A stretch of DNA of 64,000 nucleotides from Branchiostoma floridae (Eukaryota > Chordata > Leptocardii > Amphioxiformes > Branchiostomatidae), in contig NC_049979.1 of the NCBI RefSeq assembly GCF_000003815.2, positions 22,641,517-22,705,516 of the forward strand. The letters are read 5' to 3'. The notes below the pieces were generated by a model. That model worked only from the letters and a program-made list of their open reading frames with translations, was not told where the DNA came from and did not search any database. Positions within the stretch are counted from its first letter, which is position 1; each line of letters begins with the position of its first letter. The translations under genes and the position numbers were made by a program. Positions 55,201 to 64,000 of this stretch are shown here, piece by piece.

Positions 55201-56470
55201 GTGAGCACAGTTTTGGATACGATTTAGTGATTTCGTGTGTGCTTTCTGGTGTAGAAAGCGTGTGGTGGGCGGAACTTATGGCCCAATATTTGATGAAGTT
55301 CATATGTAAGCAGCATGTAAATGTGTTGTTTATTTGTGTGCTCTATCACGTTGGCAAGCGGATAGTGGGCGGTGACATTGCCCGGTGATTTTAGTGTAAA
55401 TTTGGTACAGAATGTGTAACTTAAGAAGTAAATGGGACGGTACAGAGTCCAGTAATTGCTTAAAGCGTGCGCTCTCCTGTCTTGGGGAAGCGGGTATGGG
55501 CGTCAGTAGGCCCGGTGATTTGCATATGAATTCATTTCCACATGAGGAACATTGGATTTGAATTCGGTGGAGAATTATCCAGTAATGAGAGTTAGCGCTT
55601 TCCATTTTGGAAGCGGGAATTGGGCGGAATGGTTGCCCGGTGATTTTAATATGAATTCATTTCCACGTGTGTAACATTGGATTTGAATTCGGTGGAGAAT
55701 TATCCAGTAAATGCGAGTTAGCGCTTTCCATTTTGGAAGCGGGAATTGGGCGGAATGGTTGCCCGGTGATTTTAATATGAATTCATTTCCACGTGTGTAA
55801 CATTATTGGATTTGAATTCGGTGGAGAATTATCCAGTAAATGCGAGTTAGCGCTTTCCATTTTGGAAGCGGGAATTGGGCGGAATGGTTGCCCGGTGATT
55901 TTAATATGAATTCATTTCCACGTGTGTAACATTGGATTTGAATTCGGTGGAGAATTATCCAGTAAATGCGAGTTAGCGCTTTCCATTTTGGAAGCGGGAA
56001 TTGGGCGGAATGGTTGCCCGGTGATTTTAATATGAATTCATTTCCACGTGTGTAACATTGGATTTGAATTCGGTGGAGAATTATCCAGTAAATGCGAGTT
56101 AGCGCTTTCCATTTTGGAAGCGGGAATTGGGCGGAATGGTTGCCCGGTGATTTTAATATGAATTCATTTCCACGTGTGTAACATTGGATTTGAATTCGGT
56201 GGAGAATTATCCAGTAATGAGAGTTAGCGCTTTCCATTTTGGAGGCGGGAGGTGGGCAGGAGGAAGGCCCGGTAATTTTGAATATGAATTCGGTGCCGAG
56301 TTTGTAGCATGGCGTATGGATTGGACGAGACATGGTCCGTGCATGATATAAGATGTGAGCGCTATCCTATTTTGGAAAGCGGGAAAGGGGCGAAAGTAAA
56401 TGCCCGGTGATCGCAATGTAACTCCATTGTACAGTTCGTGTAGGAAATGTGGGATGGATTGGAACATGGC
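55201..56470. repeat. 126-bp satellite filling intron 2 of the Gag-like gene
   Basis: Units start near 55551, 55676, 55805, 55931, 56057 and 56183. The spacing is 125-129 and then exactly 126 bases, and the central units are almost identical. Diverged units extend from the exon 2 donor at 55201 to about 56470. Each unit carries CCAGTAAATGCGAGTTAGCG or CCAGTAATGAGAGTTAGCGC, GGAAGCGGGAATTGGGCGGA and GCCCGGTGATTTTAATATGA. Because 126 is divisible by three, the minus strand is open for 176 codons (55803-56333), which is a by-product of the repeat. Confidence 0.93.
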
Positions 56471-56852
56471 CAGTATTTAGCTGTATACCACGTGGTAACA
56501 GTCCTTGTGAATTAAACGAATTGTTGAGCAGTACTGGTTTGAGTGAAACGTGGGAGACACACGTGGTAAATTATGCGAAGTGTTGTGTAGTAATTAGTTT
56601 TGTGCCACGTGAGCGATACAAGGGGAGTGAGGGAATCAGTGTGCAGTGAATAATGTTATCATATGGTGCAATTTCGAAAAGGTTGGGAAGCTGTGAAACT
56701 TGGATACAAGCATTCGAGACGGATGGGTACAAATCGATGAAGCAGAATTAGGCCTTTGTTGGGCGGTGCATCCTGAGAAAGATTGTGATGGTGGGCATTT
56801 TATAAAACATGTCATGCCTGTGTGAAATAACGGAGGGCTTGTGTTTTTGTAG
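56471..56852. other. Unique 3' part of intron 2
   Basis: The remainder of the intron before exon 3 contains three CACGTG-like sites (CCACGTGGTAA near 56489, ACACGTGGTAA near 56560, CCACGTGAGC near 56604) and no repeat unit. Confidence 0.5.
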
Positions 56853-57644
56853 GGAGATGGTGCGATGTTCATGCAGAGGCTACAGTTGCTGGAGCAAGCC
56901 CATCACCAAGATGCGGTAGCGGATGCCCTGGACCAGGTCCTCGACCTGGCCAAAACCCCGTCTGAGCTGAACCGCGCACTCCTTATTCCTGCGCTTCAAC
57001 GGTTAGAGGAGAGGGCTAGGGTGTCTGGACATGCCGATCATGCAAAGTATTCGGCCACCCTCAGGCATTCAACCATGTATGCCTCAAGCTCCATTTTGGG
57101 AGAAATGGTGTTACAAGCTTTAGGGTCAGAAATAGATGAAAGAATAGGTGCAAAGTTCTCTAGGATGTCTAACGCGGCGGAGAAGCGGGGTGCTCAGGAG
57201 CAGCAGGGAGGCCATGTACAGCAGCAGGCGCCGGTACAGCAGGCGCACTTGGCTCCGTTCGCAGCTGTGCAGCAAGTACCCTACGTGCCCCTCCAGCAAC
57301 CTGCTTTTGCGCCTCTCCAGCAACCTGCTTATGCGCCTCTTCAGCAACCTCCTTACGCGCCTCTTCAGCAACCTCCTTACGCGCCTCTTCAGCAACCTCC
57401 GTACGCGCCTCTTCAGCAACCTCCTTACGCGCCTCTTCAGCAACCACCGTACTTTCCTCCTCAAGCTCCGTCTCCGTACATGCAGCAGGCGCCATACGGG
57501 CCCCCAGAGCAGCAGCAAGGGGGTGGTGTCTTTAACGGAAAATGTTTTTTCTGCCGAGAATGGGGCCATTCCAGGGCTCGGTGCCCACTGCTGAGAGGGC
57601 GTATGCCAGTTAAGGGAAACAGAGGCCGAAAGCCTATGATTTGA
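56853..57644 (+). CDS. Gag-like CCHC protein, exon 3 (capsid-like region, PLQQ repeats, zinc knuckle)
   Basis: The acceptor GTTTTTGTAG ends at 56852. The frame opens GDGAMFMQRLQLLEQAHHQD, followed by a helical, charged stretch of about 110 residues (ALDQVLDLAKTPSELNRALL...LGSEIDERIGAKFSRMSNAA) that could be capsid-like. About eight repeats of PPYAPLQQ follow, then one zinc knuckle CFFCREWGHSRARC (C-x2-C-x4-H-x4-C) and a basic tail RMPVKGNRGRKPMI before TGA. Helical body, proline linker, knuckle and basic tail is the order of retroelement Gag. The knuckle is expected to bind RNA or single-stranded DNA. The opposite strand is also open through the repeat and is a shadow. Confidence 0.75.
   Translation, partial: GDGAMFMQRLQLLEQAHHQDAVADALDQVLDLAKTPSELNRALLIPALQRLEERARVSGHADHAKYSATLRHSTMYASSSILGEMVLQALGSEIDERIGAKFSRMSNAAEKRGAQEQQGGHVQQQAPVQQAHLAPFAAVQQVPYVPLQQPAFAPLQQPAYAPLQQPPYAPLQQPPYAPLQQPPYAPLQQPPYAPLQQPPYFPPQAPSPYMQQAPYGPPEQQQGGGVFNGKCFFCREWGHSRARCPLLRGRMPVKGNRGRKPMI
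57270..57465 (+). repeat. 24-bp coding repeat (PPYAPLQQ)
   Basis: Eight near-identical 24-bp units, CCTCCTTACGCGCCTCTTCA plus GCAA with small variants, encode (V/P)(P/A)(Y/F)APLQQ. Confidence 0.9.
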
Positions 57645-57734
57645 ATACATGTTGCATAACAGTGTGATGGTTTCCTACACATAGAGAGATATTCTCCAAT
57701 ATTGAAAGAAGTGGGCCATGGGTATATTTTATGT

Positions 57735-59830
57735 TGTGCTTCTTGATTTTCAACATGTTGGATGAGATTATCCGTGGTTTACAGATATTATAACGCTGAC
57801 ATGTGTATTTTGTTCCATGCATTGAGTGAAATTCTCGGATGAACCGAAACAAAAGGAAGCAATAGCGCTGGCATTTTGTATGTTGTTTTTCATGATGTGC
57901 CGCATATTGAGGGAGATTTGTTGGTGGTGAACTGGGAAAGGAAAGTATCTTGGTGCTGGCATTTTGTATCTTGTTTTCTATGATGTTCCATGCATTAAGT
58001 GAAAGCCTCTGATGAACCCGTAATGAAGTAATTTGGCGCTGATATTGTGTATTTTGTTCTCTATGATGCTCCACACATTGAGTGACATTCTCTGTGGTGA
58101 ACAAGTAAATGAAGTATGAAAGCGCTGGCATGTGTATGTGGTATTGTATGATGATGTTCTACATAGTGAGTGACATTCTCTGTGGTGAACCAGCAATGAA
58201 ATCATCATAGCGCTGACATTTGTACTCCTATGATGTTCCACATGGTGAGTGACATTCTCTGTGGTGAACCAGTAATGAAAGTATGATACTGCTGGCATTT
58301 GCATTTCTATGATGTTCCACATAGTGAGTGACATTCTCTGTGGTGAACCAGTAATGAAAGTATGATACTGCTGGCATTTGCATTTCTATGATGTTCCACA
58401 TAGTGAGTGACATTCTCTGTGGTGAACCAGTAATGAAAGTATGATACTGCTGGCATTTGCATTTCTATGATGTTCCACATAGTGAGTGACATTCTCTGTG
58501 GTGAACCAGTAATGAAAGTATGATACTGCTGGCATTTGCATTTCTATGATGTTCTGCATAGTGAGTGACATTCTCGGGGTGAACCAGTAATGAAATTATC
58601 ATAGCGCTGACATTTGTGCTCCTATGATGTTCTGTATAGTGAGTGACATTCTCTGTGGTGAGCCAGTAATGAAAGTATAAGAGTGCTGGCATTTGTATTT
58701 CTATGATGATCTGCTTAGTGAGTGATATTCTTTGTGGTGAACCAGTAATGAAAGTTGATAGTGCTGGCAATTGTATTGCTATGATGTTCCGCGCAGTGAG
58801 TGACATTTTTCTGTGGTGAGCCAGTAATGAAAGTATAATAGAGCTGGCATTTGTATTTCTATGATGATCTGCATAGCGAATGACATTCTCGGGGGTGAAC
58901 CAGTAACGAAAGTATAATAGTGCTGGCAATTGTATTTTTAGGATGTTCCGCGCAGTGAGTGACATTTTCTGTGGTGAACCAGTAATGAAAGTATAATAGT
59001 GCTGGCAATTGTATTTTTAGGATGTTCCGCGCAGTGAGTGACATTTTCTGTGGTGAACCAGTAATGAAAGTATAATAGTGCTGGCATTTGTATTTCTAGA
59101 ATGTTCCGTATAGTGAGTGACATTCTCTGTGGTGAACCAGTAATGAAGGTATGATAGTGCTGGCAATTGTAGTTCCATTATGTTCCGCATAGTGAGTGAC
59201 ATTCTCTGTGGTGAACCAGTAAAGGAAGTATGATAGCGCTGGCATTGGTATGTGATATCGCTATGATGTTCCACATATTGAGTGATATTCTGTGTTGAAC
59301 TAGTAATGAAAGTATCATAACGATGACATTTCTATCTCTATGATGTTCCGCATAGTGAGTGGCATTCTCGGTGGTGAACTTATAATGAAAGTATGATAGC
59401 GCTGCCATGTGATATTTCTATTGTGTTCCACAGATTCGGAGTGATATTCTTTGGGATGAACCAGTAATGAAAGTAATAGGGGCTAGCATTTTGTATTTAG
59501 TTGTCTAGGATGTTCCACATATTGAGTATAATTTTCTGTGATGAACATGGAAGGAAAGTATTATAGTGCTGGTATGTTGTACGTTGTTTTCTATGATGTT
59601 CCACATAGGGGGTGACATGCTCTGTGGTGAACTGGTAATAACAGTATGAATAGCGCTGACATTTTGTATTTGATTTCTTTTTATATTCAACATGTGAGTG
59701 GAATTCGCTTTGGCTAATTTGGACTAATGAAAGACTCATAGCCCTGACAGTTGTTTGTACCTCCATGATATTAATGACGTTGGATGAGATTATTTGTGGT
59801 ACCCCGTAATGAAAAGAAATATGGTGTTAC
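57735..59830. repeat. 79-bp satellite downstream of the Gag-like gene
   Basis: About 26 units. Near-identical copies at 58228-58570 recur every 79 bases, with edges diverging both ways. The unit core is GTGGTGAACCAGTAATGAAAG, then TATGATAGCGCTGGCATTTG and ATGATGTTCCACATAGTGAG. Minus-strand 61-codon frames spaced by 79 bases are products of the repeat. It lies in the 3' flank or 3' UTR of the Gag-like gene. Confidence 0.93.
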
Positions 59831-60640
59831 CTCGCGCTTGTGATACCCAAGAGATCTAGATAGACTAAAAATTCCGTAATTCAAAGGTGCTGGAAGAAAA
59901 TGTTATTTGAAGTGCGTACTCTGCTGATGTTCACCATACATTTAGTGAAATTTTGTTATTGGAACGAATGTATCTCGCGCTCATGTTGTATCGACGGAAC
60001 GGTAATGGACTTGATTTGTGTTCTGAAATATTTTTCACACCCGTTGTTATCAAATAAATGGTGTTTGGAAAGTACCATGCAGTATCTGGATAAGATGCCA
60101 ATTTCCAATAAACTCGTTTGGGTGTAAAGTATGGCTTGTAATTTCTTTGTCCGTCAGCTAGACCGAAGTTATAAACCCTGTTGCGCCTTTGTTTCAAGGT
60201 ACAAGTAAACAATAAGCTGTGTAGTTTTACTCCAATATTGAACTCCTAAGTATCAACCGTGTGACTTCGGGCACAAGGGTGTAGAGTAAGGGAGACGGTG
60301 TTTATTTTCTTTATAACGGCTTATAACTCTCCTTATTTGTTCATTATGAACAAGATGTAAACTTACCAGTTTTACCCCACGTATTATGGTAATGTGTGTA
60401 ATCAAGGAGCTTGGTGCAACCTAGCAAGGGAATGATTTTGGCCGCTTAACTGGTTATTTTAGACTGAGTAGTGGCATTGGCGAAAACTATTTATGCAATG
60501 GGTGGAATTTAGCCACGTAATTTGTAATATGGATTAGTTAGCATATAAATCGCAAGCTTGTCATTTGCTAGTAGCAAGCGGGCAAGTAATTAAGTTTAGG
60601 GGAGATACGTGTCATGCACTCTGGCGAACAGGTCATTCTG
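59831..60640. other. No gene recognised
   Basis: Possible 3' flank of the preceding locus, with AATAAA-type sequences near 60052 (TCAAATAAATGG) and 60106 (CCAATAAAC). No exon. Confidence 0.4.
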
Positions 60641-61160
60641 AGCCTCAGTAAACTGGGGTGCTGACGCGCCTCCAGTCCTCCAAATGTGGTTCATATTTCT
60701 AAGTGATGCTTTATGCAAACGGTATGAAATATTGCCTTGGGAGATAGGGAATTTTGGAAGTAGACCCTAGTCATACTACCCACAGTCAGTGACATCTCCC
60801 TGCATGTCACCCGTTCAGTAGATTTGGAGGGGAGGTGCGTCAGCACCACAGGAACCACTCCGGAGGCAAGATTTTGGGGATGACATCAAAATCTACAAGG
60901 GGTGGGCCTTGTGGCATAAATTAGTTTTAATAAGGGCCAAAAGCCAGCTGTGGTATCTGGTGCGCCAAGTACAGGGCATTTGATTGTAGCCGAAAATAGG
61001 GTTGTTGAAAAGACAGTTGTGCAAGTGATCTTTTATGCCCATGGCATACAATATTGCCTTAAGGTGTTGGAGAGGTTTGGACCACATACCTCGCTGCTAC
61101 CCACTAAGTAGAATTCGAGGGGAGGTGCGTCAGCACCACAGGTCGTACTCCAGAGACGGG
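60641..61160. repeat. Two diverged copies of a 140-bp segment with a TGCGTCAGCACCACAGG phrase
   Basis: 60705-60855 and 61025-61145 share the order TTTATGC, CAATATTGCCTT or ATATTGCCTT, CCCAC, AGTAGA and GAGGGGAGGTGCGTCAGCAC then CACAGG. A partial inverted form (GGGGTGCTGACGCGCCTCCA) lies at 60654. No coding content was recognised. Confidence 0.6.
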
Positions 61161-61979
61161 GTTCTTTATGTACTTTACGAAGGTTGTGCCGTGTCTCGTA
61201 ACTCAGTTTTAAGCAGTGGTAAAGTCTGGTTAAGGATTGAAGCATAATACGTGAATGGGTAATAAAGCCAAAGCGGTNNNNNNNNNNNNNNNNNNNNNNN
61301 NNNNNNNNNNNNNNNNNNNNNNNNNNNNNNNNNNNNNNNNNNNNNNNNNNNNNNNNNNNNNNNNNNNNNNNNNNNNNNNNNNNNNNNNNNNNNNNNNNNN
61401 NNNNNNNNNNNNNNNNNNNNNNNNNNNNNNNNNNNNNNNNNNNNNNNNNNNNNNNNNNNNNNNNNNNNNNNNNNNNNNNNNNNNNNNNNNNNNNNNNNNN
61501 NNNNNNNNNNNNNNNNNNNNNNNNNNNNNNNNNNNNNNNNNNNNNNNNNNNNNNNNNNNNNNNNNNNNNNNNNNNNNNNNNNNNNNNNNNNNNNNNNNNN
61601 NNNNNNNNNNNNNNNNNNNNNNNNNNNNNNNNNNNNNNNNNNNNNNNNNNNNNNNNNNNNNNNNNNNNNNNNNNNNNNNNNNNNNNNNNNNNNNNNNNNN
61701 NNNNNNNNNNNNNNNNNNNNNNNNNNNNNNNNNNNNNNNNNNNNNNNNNNNNNNNNNNNNNNNNNNNNNNNNNNNNNNNNNNNNNNNNNNNNNNNNNNNN
61801 NNNNNNNNNNNNNNNNNNNNNNNNNNNNNNNNNNNNNNNNNNNNNNNNNNNNNNNNNNNNNNNNNNNNNNNNNNNNNNNNNNNNNNNNNNNNNNNNNNNN
61901 NNNNNNNNNNNNNNNNNNNNNNNNNNNNNNNNNNNNNNNNNNNNNNNNNNNNNNNNNNNNNNNNNNNNNNNNNNNNNNN

Positions 61980-62057
61980 TCTACCCTTCTTTTGGCCCAG
62001 AAGATCTGCATATCCTGATGCTTTCACTTTATCATCTAATTTGTCCTCTTCAAAGGC
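61980..62057 (-). CDS. Same gene, next exon, cut by the N gap
   Basis: The acceptor CCTGGACAG is followed in phase 0 by AFEEDKLDDKVKASGYADLL then GQKKGR, running into the 702-base gap. With the previous exon it gives RRILQQAFEEDKLDDKVKAS, similar in layout to the EExxLDExxG block of ANCHR. The rest of the gene lies in or beyond the gap. Confidence 0.75.
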
Positions 62058-62289
62058 CTGTCCAGGGAAAAGTATTGTCATAGGTTTACAGTCATGCTGA
62101 CTTGTGTGGAAGAACTATATACCTAGTAGTCAGCTTCCCTATTTAGCTGTACAAATGTCAGAAATACTTCTGAAAGGGAATACTAGTAGAGTGATGATTA
62201 AAAAAATACAACAGAAAACTTTGTTGGGCTAAAGACTGCATCAACTATTAAGACCAGAAATTCATATTTTCTGTGTTATGATGCAGTAC

Positions 62290-62360
62290 CTGTTGAAGAA
62301 TCCTTCTGGTGGTGTCTGCTTCATCTTCATCACTGTCCCACTTTGAGTATACCCCATCTC
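62290..62360 (-). CDS. Same gene, acidic exon
   Basis: The acceptor TTATTTCAG and the donor GTACTG bound a 71-base exon that completes the phase-1 codon and encodes DGVYSKWDSDEDEADTTRRI then LQQ. Ends in phase 0. It joins the previous exon seamlessly (…NLTG-DGVYSKW…). Confidence 0.75.
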
Positions 62361-62794
62361 CTGAAATAAATTATACATCTTACCTTTATGAACTTTCTTG
62401 TATATGCATCCTGACATTTCTAGGTTCCCATTCTTAGCTCCATATGATACAATATGGACTTGCCACCATAATCTTCATAGCCCATTACAAAGCGTAATTT
62501 AAATAAGCTGACGTGTGTGCAAGTAATACACCTGGTTTCCTCTGGAACTTTGCACGATTTCGAGATTGGCAGATGTGCACATGCATCAAGCACAGTCCAA
62601 TGTCTGCAGATTTTCTGGTGAAAAATAACACTCAAGTCCGGAGATTTTTTAATTCAGTGACCTTCTTGTGATCAACAAATAGTTTGGTTTGTGGCAACAT
62701 CACGACCACGGGTATAGAATGTGCTTCCTTACAAACTCTTTGACCTGCTCTATCCCTCACTTCTTCATGGTGGCTGACACAAGGTTCAACTGAC

Positions 62795-63037
62795 CTGTCA
62801 GGTTGTCCAGTCCCTTGAGCTTGTCCAGCCTGTGTGCCAGCTCCTGTGTTCTGTGCCTGCCAGCCTGTTCAGCCCCCAGCTCAGCCTGGGCCTGTGTGAT
62901 CAGGTTCCTCACCTCCTCCTCCTGTCTCTGTGCTGTGTCCTCTCCATCCTCAGACTGGGCGGAGATGTTGGTGGGCAGGCCTGAGGAGGTGGACATGCCT
63001 CTGGACGGTCCCTCCTTCCCAAGGTCATTCTCTTCAT
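62795..63037 (-). CDS. Coiled-coil protein exon with MIM1-like motif (ZFYVE19/ANCHR-like candidate)
   Basis: The acceptor CTGTCTCCAG on the minus strand is followed by EENDLGKEGPSRG, a Ser/Asp-rich linker, then a helical run (RQEEEVRNLITQAQAELGAE, then QELAHRLDKLKGLDNLTG). The donor GTCAGT leaves phase 1, matching the next exon. LAHRLDKLK fits LxxRLxxL(K/R), the core of MIT-interacting motif 1, which binds ESCRT/VPS4-type MIT domains. A RL-x-KLRG motif followed by an acidic LLxxxxEExxLDExxG block is how I recall ZFYVE19/ANCHR, an abscission-checkpoint protein. FYVE and B-box exons are not visible here. Identity is tentative; the exon is solid. Confidence 0.7.
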
Positions 63038-63145
63038 CTGGAGACAGGAAAGAAATCTCACTATAAAGGTAATATTTGCAAGCAAATGCATGGTGTAGCC
63101 TAACAACATCTACTGCAGCTATGCTTAATCTTATTCAAGCAGATT

Positions 63146-63305
63146 CAGTGCTGACTGTGTTTCCCTGTCACTGGTGCTGACTGTGTTTTCCTGTCACTGG
63201 TACTGACAGTGTTTTCCTGTCCCTGGTACTAATAGTGTTTCCCTGTCCCTTGTGCTGACTGTGTTTCCCTGACATTGTTTCCCTGTCCCCGTTGCTGACT
63301 GTGTG
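63146..63305 (-). repeat. About 30-bp minisatellite (GTGCTGACTGTGTTTCCCTGTCCCTG)
   Basis: Five to six diverged copies of GTGCTGACTGTGTTTCCCTG plus TCCCTG. The minus strand is open through it (KHSQHKGQG...), which is a shadow. An (AC)n run follows at 63476-63491. Confidence 0.8.
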
Positions 63306-63864
63306 CATGTATTTCCATGTCACGTGAAAATGTATCAAGTTGAACACATGTATGCAGAAGCTTTGAAAAATCATATCACAAACTTCTTTCACAAAGAGTC
63401 TTTTCAGCAAATACTAAACAAGTGCTTTGAAAAAGCTGACGTTTGCCCTTTATAGTGTTTGTGACATGTCTAAAACACACACACACACACCCTCGTGGCA
63501 AATTTGGTACAAAATGGCACCAATCGCGAAAATAGCAGAAAACAGGCTTATTTTACATACACAAACACGAAACGCTTGGTTATTTTATTAAGTTCACTAG
63601 TTCACAACTTGTACGTTCGGAGTCGTCTAAAACTCTTTTAAAAGCTAGGGGAAAGAATGCCCCCTCCCCTTCCCTTTGGTTGACAGACCGCCACGGTTTC
63701 ATAGAAAACAGACCAAAGCTCGGGCGCTCTTGAAAACACGAAAAGTGCGTATTTTGGAAAAAAAAGCCTGGATGTTAAACAAAATCACATGAAAAGAAGG
63801 AGATTAAACATCAAAAGTGTTGAGTTGGTCTATTTTCTATTTAAAAAAATATCATATGGGATTT

Positions 63865-63955
63865 GTCGAACGACTGGGATTCGAACCCACACCTCAGATA
63901 CGAGATATAAACTGCCGTATTCATGCAGCAGCTTAGACCGCTCGGCCGTCCTGAC
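63865..63955 (-). tRNA. tRNA-Leu/Ser-like sequence, probably a pseudogene or SINE head
   Basis: The minus strand begins GTCAGGACGGCCGAGCGGTC, the usual start and D-arm (box A) of class II tRNAs such as tRNA-Leu. A CTGCTG/CGGCAG anticodon stem with an eight-base loop follows, then a long variable arm, and the T-arm GTGGGTTCGAATCCCAG (box B GGTTCGAATCC). The 3' strand of the acceptor stem does not pair with GTCAGGA, the T-stem has one mismatch and the anticodon loop is one base too long, so a working tRNA is unlikely. Confidence 0.55.
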
Positions 63956-64000
63956 TCCATAGCGTAACAGAGGCGTTCAGCGGGGTTAACAAAAGTCTGG

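Noticed and set aside
55803-56333. 176-residue minus-strand repetitive protein
   Set aside because: The 126-bp unit length is divisible by three, so one open frame repeats automatically; the array lies in an intron and diverged units contain stops.
57126-57650. 174-residue minus-strand frame (Leu/Arg-rich) opposite exon 3
   Set aside because: Antisense shadow of the PPYAPLQQ repeat; the plus frame has the splice border and zinc knuckle.
58228-59408. Series of 61- to 166-residue minus-strand frames
   Set aside because: They recur every 79 bases and simply follow the satellite period.
61175-62100. Frames of about 280 residues
   Set aside because: They run through the N gap and have no real sequence for most of their length.
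63865-63955. Functional tRNA-Leu gene
   Set aside because: Acceptor stem does not pair, anticodon loop has eight bases and the T-stem has a mismatch.

Overview
The window is animal genomic DNA. It shows GT-AG introns, no operons, sparse short exons and a very high load of transposon debris. Several features point to an invertebrate deuterostome, most likely a lancelet (Branchiostoma): many non-LTR retrotransposons of several clades, a DIRS-like tyrosine-recombinase element, tRNA-derived SINEs, many TIR/MITE elements and long minisatellites. The species call is an inference from repeat flavour, not from a diagnostic gene. Four N gaps (4681-4780, 11214-11335, 41787-41886, 61278-61979) interrupt the assembly.

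Layout. 1-4370: a LINE with the end of a proline-rich ORF1 and an intact 1168-residue endonuclease/reverse transcriptase ORF2. 5224-6404: a foldback-type transposon whose inverted arms are arrays of a 10-bp repeat, sitting inside a SINE. 10350-13911: a four-exon DHHC palmitoyltransferase gene (ZDHHC24-like) whose cysteine-rich domain carries a small frame-breaking deletion. 13400-17120: a MITE-rich stretch with a lone thioredoxin-fold exon (14645-14711) and an unidentified exon (15457-15545, minus). 20100-32860: a locus of duplicated and mostly broken exons. Several encode pieces of a Rap1/TERF2IP-type Myb domain, helix 1-2 on one exon and helix 3 on another. A C2H2 finger and two unidentified exons lie among them, and a roughly 1.3-1.8 kb segment is repeated at 26560-30060. 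32857-38930: minus-strand LINE fragments of at least four families, one with a twin-priming style 5' inversion. 41150-44950: a DIRS-like element next to a Tx1/L1-like LINE. 45600-53610: more LINE fragments and a minisatellite. 54568-57644: an intron-containing Gag-like CCHC gene with a TATA box. Its second intron is a 126-bp satellite, and it is followed by a 79-bp satellite (57735-59830). 61980-63037 (minus): three exons of a coiled-coil/acidic protein, possibly ZFYVE19/ANCHR-like, running into the last gap. 63865-63955: a tRNA-like sequence.

The likely functional host genes are the DHHC enzyme (if the deletion is an assembly or allelic fault), the Gag-like CCHC gene and the minus-strand gene at the right end. 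The strongest candidates for something undescribed are the foldback element with exactly eight 10-bp units on each arm, the expanded Rap1-Myb exon family, and the Gag-like gene whose two flanking satellites share a core motif.
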